A DNA stretch of 64,000 nucleotides from the NCBI GenBank assembly GCA_020053355.1, contig JAGVNI010000003.1, forward strand, positions 1-64,000. Reading direction: 5' to 3'. A program made the translations under genes and the position numbers. Shown piece by piece: positions 25,567 through 37,639 of the stretch. Every line of letters starts with the position of its first letter. The stretch's first letter is position 1. The notes below the pieces were generated by a model. The model searched no databases. It was given only the letters and a program-made list of their open reading frames with translations, and had not been told where the DNA came from. The stretch is from an archaeon (GTDB lineage Archaea; Micrarchaeota; Micrarchaeia; Anstonellales; Bilamarchaeaceae).

Positions 25567-26001
25567 CTAGAAAGCAGCCCTTCTCGTCCGCAAATGGACG
25601 GTGGCGTTGAACTTCTTCTTCAGGAACGCTTTTGCGGCCTTGATGCGCTCGCCGTCGCGGCCTATCGCGATTCCGCGGTCCTTTTCGTCAATCGTGAGCA
25701 TTATGGCCTGCTCGCCCATCACATCGCGGATTTCGATGCCATGGATGGCGATGTTGCCGAAGAAATTGCGAACGAATACCTCGAGGTCCTTGCTGTCGGC
25801 GACGATTATCACCCTTTTGCGGAAAAGGACCTTCAGCTTCTCGATGTTCGAGGCGTGCTTGCCAATCGCCTTGCCGAGGGAGTCCTGGCTGACTAGGAAA
25901 ATCAGGGACGTGTCCGTGACCAAATAATCCGAGGGCATGACATGGGTGATCCTCTCGAAATTGGAGAACATGCTAAGGTCGTCGCCGTTCAGTTCCACCA
26001 T
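25567..26001 (-). CDS. nusA: archaeal NusA-like transcription factor
   Basis: The short archaeal NusA consists of two KH RNA-binding domains without the bacterial N-terminal and S1 domains. In this 144-residue protein the first KH motif is LGKAIGKHASNIEKLKVLF (about 42-60) and the second IAIGRDGERIKAAKAFLKK (about 110-128). It binds RNA and is thought to act in transcription elongation or termination. It is the last gene of the RNA polymerase cluster, its usual place in archaea, but is separated from rpl30e by a T-rich terminator-like run and a 200-base gap. Confidence 0.93.
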   Translation of the reverse strand: MVELNGDDLSMFSNFERITHVMPSDYLVTDTSLIFLVSQDSLGKAIGKHASNIEKLKVLFRKRVIIVADSKDLEVFVRNFFGNIAIHGIEIRDVMGEQAIMLTIDEKDRGIAIGRDGERIKAAKAFLKKKFNATVHLRTRRAAF

Positions 26002-26042
26002 TTGAAAATTTCCTCCTTCATCGCTTCGGTTAAATTTTCATC

Positions 26043-26189
26043 AATGTCAAAGACGGCATTGCCGTCTTTGCACACACGCGATGCCTTGCATCGCTCGTGA
26101 CTTCAGCCGGTTTGACTCCGTACACACGATTTCATCAAACGCTATCAAACTTCAGCCGGTTTTACGCCGTATATACGATTTCATAAACA
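26043..26189. repeat. hairpins and a 40-base direct repeat between rpl30e and nusA
   Basis: The gap holds a perfect inverted repeat CAAAGACGGCA-T-TGCCGTCTTTG (about 26048-26070), a second hairpin GCGATGC-CTT-GCATCGC, and two copies of a unit of about 40 bases (ACTTCAGCCGGTTT, then ACGATTTCAT) at about 26100 and 26149, offset by 49 bases with several substitutions. It is transcribed, if at all, as the leader of nusA. An autoregulatory leader is possible, because NusA is an RNA-binding protein. Confidence 0.5.
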
Positions 26190-26207
26190 ATGGAAAAATA
26201 TAAAAAA
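26190..26207 (-). terminator. T-rich terminator after rpl30e
   Basis: TAATTTTTTATATTTTTCC on the minus strand directly follows the rpl30e stop codon, a typical archaeal oligo-T terminator. Confidence 0.5.
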
Positions 26208-26705
26208 TTACTTCTTCTTGACGAGCTCCATGATGTTGGATGAGCCCTCCTCGAAGATTGACACCACGGACACCGGGAACGGCTTTCCGCAGACGGAACC
26301 GAGTTCCACCGACGAGCCTTCGAACTCGATGACCGGCACCTTGGTTGCCTTTGCTGAGCCTTCCACCTTCGTCCGGATCTCAATTGGAGTGTTGTTCGCG
26401 ACCACGAAGAGCTTGGCTTTCCCGTCCGCGCTCGCGGCTATCCCGCTCCTTGCGCCGAAATCAACCTTGCCGCTTTCGACAGCCAGGCGGACCGCGGCGG
26501 TGAGGACGTTCTCCCTCTCCTTCTTGGTCTTCCTGCGCCGGACGACTTTCTTCTTTTTCTTCTCTTTTGGCGCTTCTTCGGCGGCTCCCTCGCCTTCAGG
26601 GGCTTCCCCCCCCTCTTTCGCCTCTTCCGCGTCTTCGTCCCCGGCCTCTTCCGCCTGCTTGGCGTTCTCGATATCTTCAGTAGTATCTTTTTCTTCTTCG
26701 GTCAT
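26208..26705 (-). CDS. rpl30e: ribosomal protein L30e with charged N-terminal extension
   Basis: A large-subunit ribosomal protein of the L7Ae/L30e fold. The C-terminal 100 residues (ENVLTAAVRLAVESGKVDFG onwards) match archaeal L30e, with SGKVDFGARSG and FVVANNTP. The first 60 residues are an unusual extension: an acidic Glu/Ala run followed by a basic patch (KEKKKKKVVRRRKTKKER). Typical archaeal L30e is about 100 residues; this one is 165. The start is ATG 26705. It lies next to rpoA2, its standard position in the archaeal RNA polymerase operon. Confidence 0.9.
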   Translation of the reverse strand: MTEEEKDTTEDIENAKQAEEAGDEDAEEAKEGGEAPEGEGAAEEAPKEKKKKKVVRRRKTKKERENVLTAAVRLAVESGKVDFGARSGIAASADGKAKLFVVANNTPIEIRTKVEGSAKATKVPVIEFEGSSVELGSVCGKPFPVSVVSIFEEGSSNIMELVKKK

Positions 26706-26727
26706 CCATTTCACCTTTTTGTGAGAA

Positions 26728-30458
<3,731 letters not shown>

Positions 30459-30485
30459 AATCATACCTCGGTTTTGCGCCAATCC

Positions 30486-32330
30486 TCAACCTTTGTCCTT
30501 CAGGATTATCCTCGGGAATATGTACAGCGATTTTATCTCGTCAAGGAGCAGCTTGAACGCGTAGCTCATCTCCACCGGCTCCACCGATTCCGACTGGCAG
30601 ATGGGGCAGATGTCGCGGTTGCGCGCATAATCATGCGTGGCAATTGAGCCGCACTCCGAGCACACGAGCTGAACGGTCTTGTCGCTCTCTTCGAGCAGCC
30701 TTTCCTTGATGAGCATGCTGGCGCCGTAGCCGATTAGGCAGTCACGTTCCATCTCTCCGAACCGGAGGCCTCCCTCGCGGGCGCGCCCTTCGGTCGGCTG
30801 GTGCGTAAGGAGCTGCACCGGGCCGCGCGAACGCACGTGTATCTTGTTGGAAACAAGGTGATGAAGCCTCTGGTAGAAGACCACGCCGATGAAAATCTTC
30901 GCTTTTATCTGTTTGCCGGTCAGGCCGTCGTAGAGTATCTCCTCGCCATCCTCATGGAAGCCGTTCTTCTTGAGTATCTCCTGGAACTGCTCTTCCGTGT
31001 TGCCGCTGAATGCGGTTCCGTCCATGAGCATGCCGCCAATCGAACCGGCCGTGCCGCCGAGCGTCTCGAGCAGGTGGCCTGCGGTCATACGGGAAGGTAT
31101 TGCGTGCGGGTTCACGACAAGGTCCGGAACGATGCCGGTTTTCGTGAACGGCATGTCCTCCTGCGGAACCATAAGTCCGATGACTCCCTTCTGCCCATGC
31201 CTGGATGCGAGCTTGTCACCGATTTCCGGAGTCTTCACCGAACGGACACGCACTTTTACGAGGCGGTTGCCGCTCGGGCCTTCGGTTATCAGGACTGAAT
31301 CGACCTTGCCCTTCTCTCCGCTTTTAAGGGAGAGCGAGCTTTCGCGCTTCTTCTCCTCCACTGCGCCGAAGACAGATATCTCCTCGAGGAACCTCGGTGG
31401 CGAGGTCTTTCCAACGAGCACTTCCTTGCCGTTCACGTCGCTTTCAGGCATCACGATGCCGTCCTCGCCGAGGTGCTTGTACGCCTCCTCGCCGCGGTAG
31501 CCGACGACTTCCGGCGTTGGCAGTTCAATCCGATCCTTCTGCCCTCCGGGATACATCCTCTCTTCGGTCTCGTATGTCTTGAACATGGCGACCCGATGGA
31601 GGCCGCGGTCAATCGATGAGCGGTTAACGACGATGGCATCGGCCATGTTGTAGCCGTGGTAGCTCGCCAGCGCGATAACTACGTTCTGTCCGGCCGCCTT
31701 GTCTTTCAAATTCAGCGCCCGGTAGATGTTGGTCGACACGATTGGCTGCTGCGGGTAATACATCACATAGGCGCGCGTATCATAGCGTGCGTTGAAATTC
31801 GCGGAATACACGCCCAGGGACTGCTTGGCCATGGCGCAGGCCATCGTGATTCTCGGCGACGAATTGTGCTCGGAAAACGGGAGCACGCCTGCCACGACGC
31901 CGAAGATGTTCGATGCGTCGACTTCAAGGTGCGTGTGGTCGGGTGTCAGGTCTTTTTCGTTGAACGCTACGAGAGAGTTCTCTTCTTCCTGGGCATCGAG
32001 GTATTCGATGATTCCCATCTTGACAAGATGGTTCCAGTTGAGCTCGTTGTTCTTTATCCTCGTCATGAGTTCAGGCGTGAAGCGGGACTTCCCATTCTCC
32101 ACTACTATATATGGCCTGCGGACCCGGCCCTTGTCCGTGAGTATGTGGAGCTCGTTCAGCTTGGAGTTGTAATAGACGTTCACCTGGTTGCTGAGCTCAT
32201 TAGTGCGCCTTCTCTCGCGCAGGCGCTGCGCGAGGCTTTTCCCGTCCGGGTGCGTGCCGACGATCCTGCCGTTCAGGAAAATGCTCGTCCGCTCCGGTGC
32301 GGATTTTCTTTTTCTGCGTTTGACCATCAT
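30486..32330 (-). CDS. rpoB1: RNA polymerase subunit B'
   Basis: The C-terminal part of the split second-largest subunit. The 614-residue protein has the hybrid-binding region (GYNMADAIVVNRSSIDRG, then KLASRHGQKGVIG), the switch region (GLRFGEMERDCLIGYGASML), and a C-terminal zinc ribbon, CSECGSIATHDYARNRDICPIC. ATG 32330 has AGGTG upstream. The split of RpoB into B' and B'' occurs in euryarchaeal and some DPANN lineages. The order B''-B'-A'-A'' is the standard archaeal operon. Confidence 0.96.
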   Translation of the reverse strand: MMVKRRKRKSAPERTSIFLNGRIVGTHPDGKSLAQRLRERRRTNELSNQVNVYYNSKLNELHILTDKGRVRRPYIVVENGKSRFTPELMTRIKNNELNWNHLVKMGIIEYLDAQEEENSLVAFNEKDLTPDHTHLEVDASNIFGVVAGVLPFSEHNSSPRITMACAMAKQSLGVYSANFNARYDTRAYVMYYPQQPIVSTNIYRALNLKDKAAGQNVVIALASYHGYNMADAIVVNRSSIDRGLHRVAMFKTYETEERMYPGGQKDRIELPTPEVVGYRGEEAYKHLGEDGIVMPESDVNGKEVLVGKTSPPRFLEEISVFGAVEEKKRESSLSLKSGEKGKVDSVLITEGPSGNRLVKVRVRSVKTPEIGDKLASRHGQKGVIGLMVPQEDMPFTKTGIVPDLVVNPHAIPSRMTAGHLLETLGGTAGSIGGMLMDGTAFSGNTEEQFQEILKKNGFHEDGEEILYDGLTGKQIKAKIFIGVVFYQRLHHLVSNKIHVRSRGPVQLLTHQPTEGRAREGGLRFGEMERDCLIGYGASMLIKERLLEESDKTVQLVCSECGSIATHDYARNRDICPICQSESVEPVEMSYAFKLLLDEIKSLYIFPRIILKDKG

Positions 32331-32380
32331 TTTCACCTAGGTTAGCATGATTCCGGCATCGGCCGGATTTTGACGTTCCA

Positions 32381-33835
32381 TCACTCCTTGACATCATACG
32401 CTTTCAGTATGCGCTCAAGCTCCTCTTCCTCGACGCCGATTGAGACCTCGGCCATGACGGCGAGGTTCTTCACCAGCGAACAGCTCGGGCCTTCAGGCGT
32501 CTCGTTCGGGCACAGCTTGCCGATGTGCGTCCCGTGGAGGTCACGCGCCTTGAAGTGCGGGTGCTTCTTTGAAAGGGGCGATATGACACGGCGCAGGTGC
32601 GATATCGTGGAAAGGTAGCTGACACGGTCGAGCAGCTGCGAAACGCCCGTCTGCCCGGCAATCCAGTTGCCTGTCGCCATCGCGTACTTGATGCGGTCGC
32701 CCATGACATCCTGCCGAATCAGCGTGTGGACCTGCAGCCTGCGGCCTCTCGCATCAGCGCGGGATGCCTGGTACACCAGGTCCTTGATCAGGAACTGGAA
32801 TGCGTAGCGGAAGAGCTCTTCCATCATGTCGCCTGCGAGTTTCACGCGCTTGTTCGCATAGTGGTCCTTGTCGTCCGGCGCGATTTCGTGGTAGGCGACG
32901 CGCGTAGCGCGCTCTGCCATGCGCACCAGGTAGCGGGCCTTGTCGATTCTTGCCGCTTTCGTCACTCCGATGTGCGGAAGCAGGTAGTTGTCGAGGAGGT
33001 TCTCCATGCGGTTGAGCCGGAATTCCGGCGGCTGGCCGGGAGACAATCTCCTGCTCAGCATGTCGACAGCCTCCTCCTTGTTGGCGGACTGCTCCGCCTC
33101 GACATTGAGGACGACGTCGTTCTTGATGTGCTTCTCCTGCGAGAACGTCGCGAGTATGTCGTCGTTCTTCTCCAGGCCCATGACGCGCAGCAGCTGCAAA
33201 AGAGGGATGCCTGCAGGCGTGGACGGGAATTCGGCCGTGAACACGCCGTCGTGGTTGCGCTCGACTACGCAGCGGGCGCGGAACCCGAAATGGGTCGAGA
33301 ATATCTTGGAGACCACGCCGTTGCGCTCCTTGGTCACCATGAGCTTGTTCGGGACGAGGTCCTCGATGGAGGTGAGCACGCGCTCGCTTCCGTTTATGAT
33401 GAAGTATCCTCCGGGGTCGTCCGGGTCTTCGCCGTTTTCGACCAGTTCGTCGCGGCGCATCGTGGAGAGGTAGCAGAGCTTGGATTTCAGCATCACGGGC
33501 AATTCGCCGATGAACACGTCCGAATAGACCGGCCTCTCGACTCCGTTGAAGACCGGGATTATCTCCAGGAATATGGGCGCCGAGTAGCTGAGGTTGCGCA
33601 GGCGCGCCTCGTTCGGCAAAATCTGGCGGTAGCCGCCCTTCACCTCGTAATAACGGGGCTGCTCGATACGGACTTTTCCGAGTTTCAATTCGAAGCCTTC
33701 GACGTTAGTCGAGATTTTCCCTATCCTGTCCACAACCTGCTGGATTCCAACATCCAGGAATTTGTTGTAGGACACGAGCTGCTGGTTGACCAGCGTATTG
33801 ACCCTGAAATAAGCCTCAGTCAGACCTTCGACCAT
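32381..33835 (-). CDS. rpoB2: RNA polymerase subunit B''
   Basis: The N-terminal part of the second-largest subunit: protrusion, lobe and fork regions. Recognisable elements are GGYFIINGSERVLTSIEDL near residue 147 and VHTLIRQDVMGDRIKYAMATG near 375, and the fork-loop region VSYLSTISHLRRVISPL leads to the C-terminal CPNETPEGPSCSLVKNLAV. At 484 residues it is of usual length. A GC hairpin followed by five T lies about 20 bases before its start, so expression relative to rpoH may be attenuated. Confidence 0.96.
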   Translation of the reverse strand: MVEGLTEAYFRVNTLVNQQLVSYNKFLDVGIQQVVDRIGKISTNVEGFELKLGKVRIEQPRYYEVKGGYRQILPNEARLRNLSYSAPIFLEIIPVFNGVERPVYSDVFIGELPVMLKSKLCYLSTMRRDELVENGEDPDDPGGYFIINGSERVLTSIEDLVPNKLMVTKERNGVVSKIFSTHFGFRARCVVERNHDGVFTAEFPSTPAGIPLLQLLRVMGLEKNDDILATFSQEKHIKNDVVLNVEAEQSANKEEAVDMLSRRLSPGQPPEFRLNRMENLLDNYLLPHIGVTKAARIDKARYLVRMAERATRVAYHEIAPDDKDHYANKRVKLAGDMMEELFRYAFQFLIKDLVYQASRADARGRRLQVHTLIRQDVMGDRIKYAMATGNWIAGQTGVSQLLDRVSYLSTISHLRRVISPLSKKHPHFKARDLHGTHIGKLCPNETPEGPSCSLVKNLAVMAEVSIGVEEEELERILKAYDVKE

Positions 33836-33852
33836 TTCGACACCTCAACCTC

Positions 33853-33879
33853 AAAAAGCCGGCCACAATACGGGCCGGC
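33853..33879 (-). promoter_or_regulatory. hairpin plus T-run between rpoH and rpoB2
   Basis: On the minus strand GCCGGCC-CGTATTGT-GGCCGGC is followed directly by TTTTT, and then by the GAGGTG Shine-Dalgarno of rpoB2. It has the look of an intrinsic terminator or attenuator between the two cotranscribed genes. No experimental support exists here. Confidence 0.45.
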
Positions 33880-33929
33880 CACTGCGCTGAATATGCTCCC
33901 AATGCTTCCAAGAAAGAATCCGGTGCCCT

Positions 33930-34181
33930 TCATTCTACGACCACGCGATAGGTCGTGTATTTTCCGGTACCGTCGTCTCTCTCTATGCGTATGACATTCC
34001 CTAGGACCGCCTTAAGAGCCACCACTTCGGGGTCCTTTGAGGTTATCCTCGGGAGCTTGTGCTCATCAATTCCGAATTTTGCGTACAGTTTCGCCTTCTC
34101 TGAATCGCTGAGAATCTTCATCTCAGGCACGAGGAAATGAGACAGAACATCTGCCGTAGGGACTTCTCTCTTTTTCTTCAA
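33930..34181 (-). CDS. rpoH: RNA polymerase subunit H
   Basis: Rpo5/RpoH, the small subunit equivalent to the C-terminal part of eukaryotic RPB5, located in the lower jaw. TTG 34181 with GGTGG six bases upstream gives an 83-residue protein, the usual size, starting with KKKREVPTADVLSHFLVPE. The signatures LVPEMKILSDSEKAKLYAKF, LPRITSKDPEV and VLGNVIRIER are all present. The ORF track's longer form (98 residues) adds residues not seen in the family. It is the first gene of the RNA polymerase operon. Confidence 0.93.
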   Translation of the reverse strand: MKKKREVPTADVLSHFLVPEMKILSDSEKAKLYAKFGIDEHKLPRITSKDPEVVALKAVLGNVIRIERDDGTGKYTTYRVVVE

Positions 34182-34257
34182 GCAGGACCACCTAAAGCGC
34201 ATTAATGGCTGGGCCAGCGATAACACTAGCCTTCCTAGTATGGGAGATTATGGTGGA

Positions 34258-34270
34258 AAGGTTTATAAAA
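34258..34270 (-). promoter_or_regulatory. TATA box of the RNA polymerase operon
   Basis: GTTTTTATAAACC on the minus strand, about 80 bases before rpoH, predicts a leader of about 55 bases. On the plus strand the same sequence (GTTTATAAAAAC) could serve the divergent gene at 34334. Confidence 0.55.
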
Positions 34271-34333
34271 ACGAGCCTTGCAATGAAACACTCACGTAAA
34301 AACATAGATTACAATTAATAGGCATGTGGGGGA

Positions 34334-35031
34334 TTGGAAAAACTTAAACAAAGCGCATTGTTGACGCTGTCAAAAAGGGAAGGGCAAAGGGTTGTCGAGC
34401 AGCTCCAGAGGCGGGAATTCATCGACCAGATGAAGCTCGCGAAGGACCGGGCGAGAACAGGTGGGACCAACGCATCGGCGAAATTCCTGAAGCCGTCTTT
34501 TCTAAGGACATGGAGGGCGGCGAAATCTCGGTCATGCTGGTGACGATGATGGAAGGCATCTCAATCGAGCAGATGCTTTCCGGGAACCCGTCTCCAGAGT
34601 TGTTGAGGATGAAGGCCAGGTTCTGCTTCGCCGAGGACGAGAGGCTCAGGCTTTTAGTCGAAGCGCACCCGGATAAATCCCATTTCTTTTCCGTGCAGTG
34701 GACCGGTTCGGAGGCGAACGGCTATGCGGCGGACATCGTCCCATGCCACGACGTATCCATGATAATCGCGCGATGCATCACGCTCCACGAAGCCCTGCAG
34801 GGTGTGCTCAGGGACGCCAGGGTGGGCGATGCCGTCCACTTGATAGAAGTGATTGAAAAACTGGGCCGCGCGCTTAAAGCCATCGGCAGTACGAATCCGC
34901 ACAAGGAAAGCGTATCTGCGTATATGAAACCGCTCTTGGGAAACGCAAGGGAACGGGTGGCGGGTGCTTACGAGCTCCTGCGCACAGATGGGAATATTCT
35001 CCAAGCCCTGGAAGACGTCGCCGACAAGTGA
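34334..35031 (+). pseudogene. unknown protein gene split by an apparent -1 frameshift
   Basis: Two ORFs look like halves of one gene. The first (TTG 34334, MEKLKQSALLTLSKREGQ..) is a convincing charged helix up to about LAKDRA. The second frame is open from 34348 and reads sensibly from about 34456 (WDQRIGEIPEAVFSKDMEG) through to 35031, including 50 bases before its first ATG at 34510. Joining them near 34440-34460 gives about 230 residues. No slippery heptamer is visible there, so a one-base deletion or sequencing error is more likely than programmed frameshifting. The C-terminal part is helical with a His/Cys-containing centre; family unknown. If unbroken, the functional product might be only 34510-35031. 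Confidence 0.55.
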
Positions 35032-35062
35032 GGATTAAAAATATCCGTTTCGAAGGACAATC

Positions 35063-35659
35063 ATGATTCTCATCATAGACAACGGCTCCCAGTATACGCA
35101 CCTTATCAAGAGGAACTGCCGGGAGCTCGGCTTCGACGCCGAGATGCTCTACAACAAGGCGCCATACCAGCAGGTCGAGGAGCTATTGAAGAGCGGGATA
35201 GCCAGGATTATCCTGTCAGGGGGCCCGAGCTCGGTCTATTCCGACCCGCCTAACCTCAGCTCCATGATTTGCGAGCGCGTGCGGGACGAGCGGATAGTGA
35301 TGCCCATCCTGGGCGTCTGCTACGGCCACCAGATGATAACCCATGTCTTCGGGGCGAAAGTTGCCAAGGGGAAAAGCGCCGAATATGGGCTTGGAGAAGT
35401 GGTGATAGACACTGAGGACGTCCTATTCAAGGGCGTGCCGAAAAAGATTCGGGCATGGGTGTCGCATTTCGACGAGGCGAAAGAGCTCCCGAAAGGATTC
35501 ACGGGGCTTGCGCATTCCGAATCCTGCGCCATCGAGGCGATGCATCACTCGGAGAGGCCGGTATTCGGCATCCAGTTCCATCCAGAAGTCTGGCACACCG
35601 AGCACGGCGAGGACATCCTGCGCAATTTCCTCGAGTGCCCTGCCGGCTCCGGAGAATAG
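35063..35659 (+). CDS. guaAA: GMP synthase, glutamine amidotransferase subunit
   Basis: A stand-alone class I glutamine amidotransferase that supplies ammonia to the separate PP-loop subunit of archaeal GMP synthase, converting XMP to GMP. In the 198-residue protein the catalytic Cys lies in GVCYGHQ near residue 78, and the His-Glu of the triad in GIQFHPEVWHTEHGED near 165-175. The N-terminal ILIIDNGSQYTHLIKRN is typical. The ATPase/synthetase subunit (guaAB) is not in this window. Confidence 0.94.
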   Translation: MILIIDNGSQYTHLIKRNCRELGFDAEMLYNKAPYQQVEELLKSGIARIILSGGPSSVYSDPPNLSSMICERVRDERIVMPILGVCYGHQMITHVFGAKVAKGKSAEYGLGEVVIDTEDVLFKGVPKKIRAWVSHFDEAKELPKGFTGLAHSESCAIEAMHHSERPVFGIQFHPEVWHTEHGEDILRNFLECPAGSGE

Positions 35660-35666
35660 GCTGTTT

Positions 35667-36299
35667 CTAGACCGGTTTCTGCGCCTGCATTTGCTCGGGT
35701 TTTTCAGTATCCGTTTTTGAGTAGATTTCCGTCCCCCGCAGTTTCTGCATGGACTGGATGACATCCTCCTCGGAAAAGAAGTTGTATTCAGCCTTCATGA
35801 ATTTTTCCGCGAATGCCTTTTTTCTTTCAAGGATACTTGACGCTTCCAAAACATTCTCAAGCCCGGACCAGAGGGAATACCAGATGAGGACCGAGATTAT
35901 CGTCAGAATCGGAACGACCTCGAGCTGGGGAAAAAGGAAGAGGGCGACTGTCAGCAAAACTCCTGCAAGCAGGCGGTGGGTGCCGTTGTCCGCCTTCTCC
36001 CGCGCCTTCCGCTCGATTTCCCGCACGCGGGTCTTGAAATGCTCCTTTATCCTTTTCTTGATGAGCGCCTCGGTCTTTTCTGACCGCACGGCCTTTGGAA
36101 GAGTGAAGTTCACGACGAACTCCCCCTTGCCCCTCGCGGCATAGCGCCTGCGGAGCTCGTAGGTGAAGTCCTCGGAAAGAAGCCTTTTCTCGATTGGCGA
36201 TGGGTCGAAATCCGAGAAGATGTCGTCATAGTGGTCGAGTGCGATATCCGCCCTCTGGAGCACGTCCGACACGGTCTTAGGCTCGTTTTTTCCGTCCAT
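35667..36299 (-). CDS. membrane protein with two TM segments, unknown
   Basis: A 210-residue protein with a soluble N-terminal half (about 1-105) ending in a highly charged helix (REIERKAREKADN), two closely spaced membrane helices (RLLAGVLLTVALFLFP and VPILTIISVLIWYSLW), and a C-terminal cytoplasmic helix. This layout is common among conserved archaeal hypothetical proteins. I do not recognise a named family. A 78-base gap separates it from tyrS, which is also on the minus strand. Confidence 0.75.
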   Translation of the reverse strand: MDGKNEPKTVSDVLQRADIALDHYDDIFSDFDPSPIEKRLLSEDFTYELRRRYAARGKGEFVVNFTLPKAVRSEKTEALIKKRIKEHFKTRVREIERKAREKADNGTHRLLAGVLLTVALFLFPQLEVVPILTIISVLIWYSLWSGLENVLEASSILERKKAFAEKFMKAEYNFFSEEDVIQSMQKLRGTEIYSKTDTEKPEQMQAQKPV

Positions 36300-36377
36300 G
36301 TGAAAATCAGTTCTCCGATATTTATAATTGTTGCAGGAGCCCTTGGGCTGGCAATATAGAGCGCAACTCCGGAGCCT

Positions 36378-37457
36378 TCACCGGGTGACGTCCTTCACGT
36401 TCAATTGCTCGAGATGCTCCTTGTTCTTCGCGAAATACTCGCGGCTTGGTTTCAGGATTTCCGCGAGTTCCCTTGCGACCGCGCCTTTTAGGTCCATCGG
36501 ATGGAGCTGGCCTTCCTGGTAAATCGTTTTGAGTTCTGCCGCGTCGGCGATGTCCAAATCCCCGCCGAATTTCTGCGGGCGCTCGATTTTCATGCCCTTG
36601 TCGCGGAGGACGAGGTATTCCGCATACTCCAGCACAGGGTTGCCTTCGACAGTCTTCTCAGGGCAATAGGCCTTCTTGATTTTGGAGTTGATTTCCTCGA
36701 CCGAGTCGTGAATGAATATCGCGCTGGAAGGGACGCTCTTGCTCATCTTGGCATCGATTGAGGCGGTCTCCTTCTCCTCGCCTTTCGCATCGGGATTCAT
36801 CCTCTGCGCGCCCTGGAGGCCCGGGAGGAGATGGCCGTGCACCGCGATGAAATCCCGCTTGTACGTATGCGAAAGCTCCCGGGCAAGCATGTGCACTTTC
36901 CGCTGGTCCATGCCAGCATGCGCTATCTGGACATCCAGCATGAAGATGTCCGCGGCCTGCATCGCAGGGTAGAGGATGGATGCTGCGGATGTGGCTTCGC
37001 TCTCTTTCCGCCCCATGATGGTGATGCACCGGAGCATGCGGTTGATTGTCGTGTCCTTGGTGATTTTCAGGACCTCTTTCCAGTAGTCGTTGTCGTAGAG
37101 GTCGCTTGCCAGCACGTAGTCCACGCGCCCGTCTTCCAGGCCGAGCGACACGAAGGCGTGCTTGAAGTAGCCTTTCGCGACTTTCCGGATTTTGTCCAAA
37201 TCCCCGCCCAGTTTCTCGTTGATGTAGGAATGGTAGTCGGCCAGGAAAACGGTCGGCTTGATGCCGGCCTGCAGGAAGTCCTTCAATTTGATTGCCGTGC
37301 AGAGGCCGGTGCCCAGGTGCACCATGCCGGATATCTCGAATCCGATGTAGTGGAGGGGGTGCTCGTAATTTTCGAAAATGCGCTGGAGGTCTGCCTCGGT
37401 AACGATTTCTTCGGTAGGCTTTCTCTTGACTAGGTCGATTTTGGTCTGGATGTCCAC
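36378..37457 (-). CDS. tyrS: tyrosyl-tRNA synthetase
   Basis: Class I synthetase that charges tRNA-Tyr, archaeal/eukaryotic type of 359 residues. The HIGH-equivalent is ISGMVHLGTG near residue 44; KMSKS is IDAKMSKSVPSSAIF near 232. The Tyr-binding residues around YPAMQAADIFMLDVQIAHAG and GMDQRKVHMLARE are conserved. A TATA box shared with the divergent tRNA-Thr gene lies 30-40 bases upstream. Confidence 0.95.
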   Translation of the reverse strand: MDIQTKIDLVKRKPTEEIVTEADLQRIFENYEHPLHYIGFEISGMVHLGTGLCTAIKLKDFLQAGIKPTVFLADYHSYINEKLGGDLDKIRKVAKGYFKHAFVSLGLEDGRVDYVLASDLYDNDYWKEVLKITKDTTINRMLRCITIMGRKESEATSAASILYPAMQAADIFMLDVQIAHAGMDQRKVHMLARELSHTYKRDFIAVHGHLLPGLQGAQRMNPDAKGEEKETASIDAKMSKSVPSSAIFIHDSVEEINSKIKKAYCPEKTVEGNPVLEYAEYLVLRDKGMKIERPQKFGGDLDIADAAELKTIYQEGQLHPMDLKGAVARELAEILKPSREYFAKNKEHLEQLNVKDVTR

Positions 37458-37486
37458 GTGCTCACCTAGTGTCCCATGCGCGAAGG

Positions 37487-37498
37487 ATTATTTAAAAG
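37487..37498. promoter_or_regulatory. shared TATA element of tyrS and tRNA-Thr
   Basis: TTATTTAAAAG reads as a TATA box about 30-35 bases before the tRNA on the plus strand and as CTTTTAAATAA about 30-40 bases before tyrS on the minus strand. Confidence 0.5.
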
Positions 37499-37540
37499 TT
37501 GGTAACATAGAATTATCCATCAATTGCCTCTGTAGCTCAG

Positions 37541-37617
37541 TCGCGCTTTTTGAAAAAAAGCGCCCAAAAAACTTTCATTAAGTTTTGGGGCGCCTTTTAC
37601 TAAAAGGCGCAGAGCAT
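37541..37617 (+). other. tRNA-Thr intron 1 (D-loop)
   Basis: 77 bases built from three hairpins: GCGCTTTTT/AAAAAGCGC, CCCAAAA..TTTTGGG, and GCGCCTTTT-ACT-AAAAGGCGC (9 bp perfect). Its last part, GTTTTGGGGCGCCTTTT, resembles the same part of intron 2 (GTTTTTGGGGTGCCTTTTT). Confidence 0.75.
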
Positions 37618-37639
37618 TGGTAGAGCGGCTCTCTTGTAA

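Noticed and set aside
32597-33994. 465-aa plus-strand ORF opposite rpoB2
   Set aside because: It lies entirely antisense to a clear RNA polymerase subunit and has the composition of a shadow frame in GC-rich DNA (many His, Arg, Val); no start context or domain.
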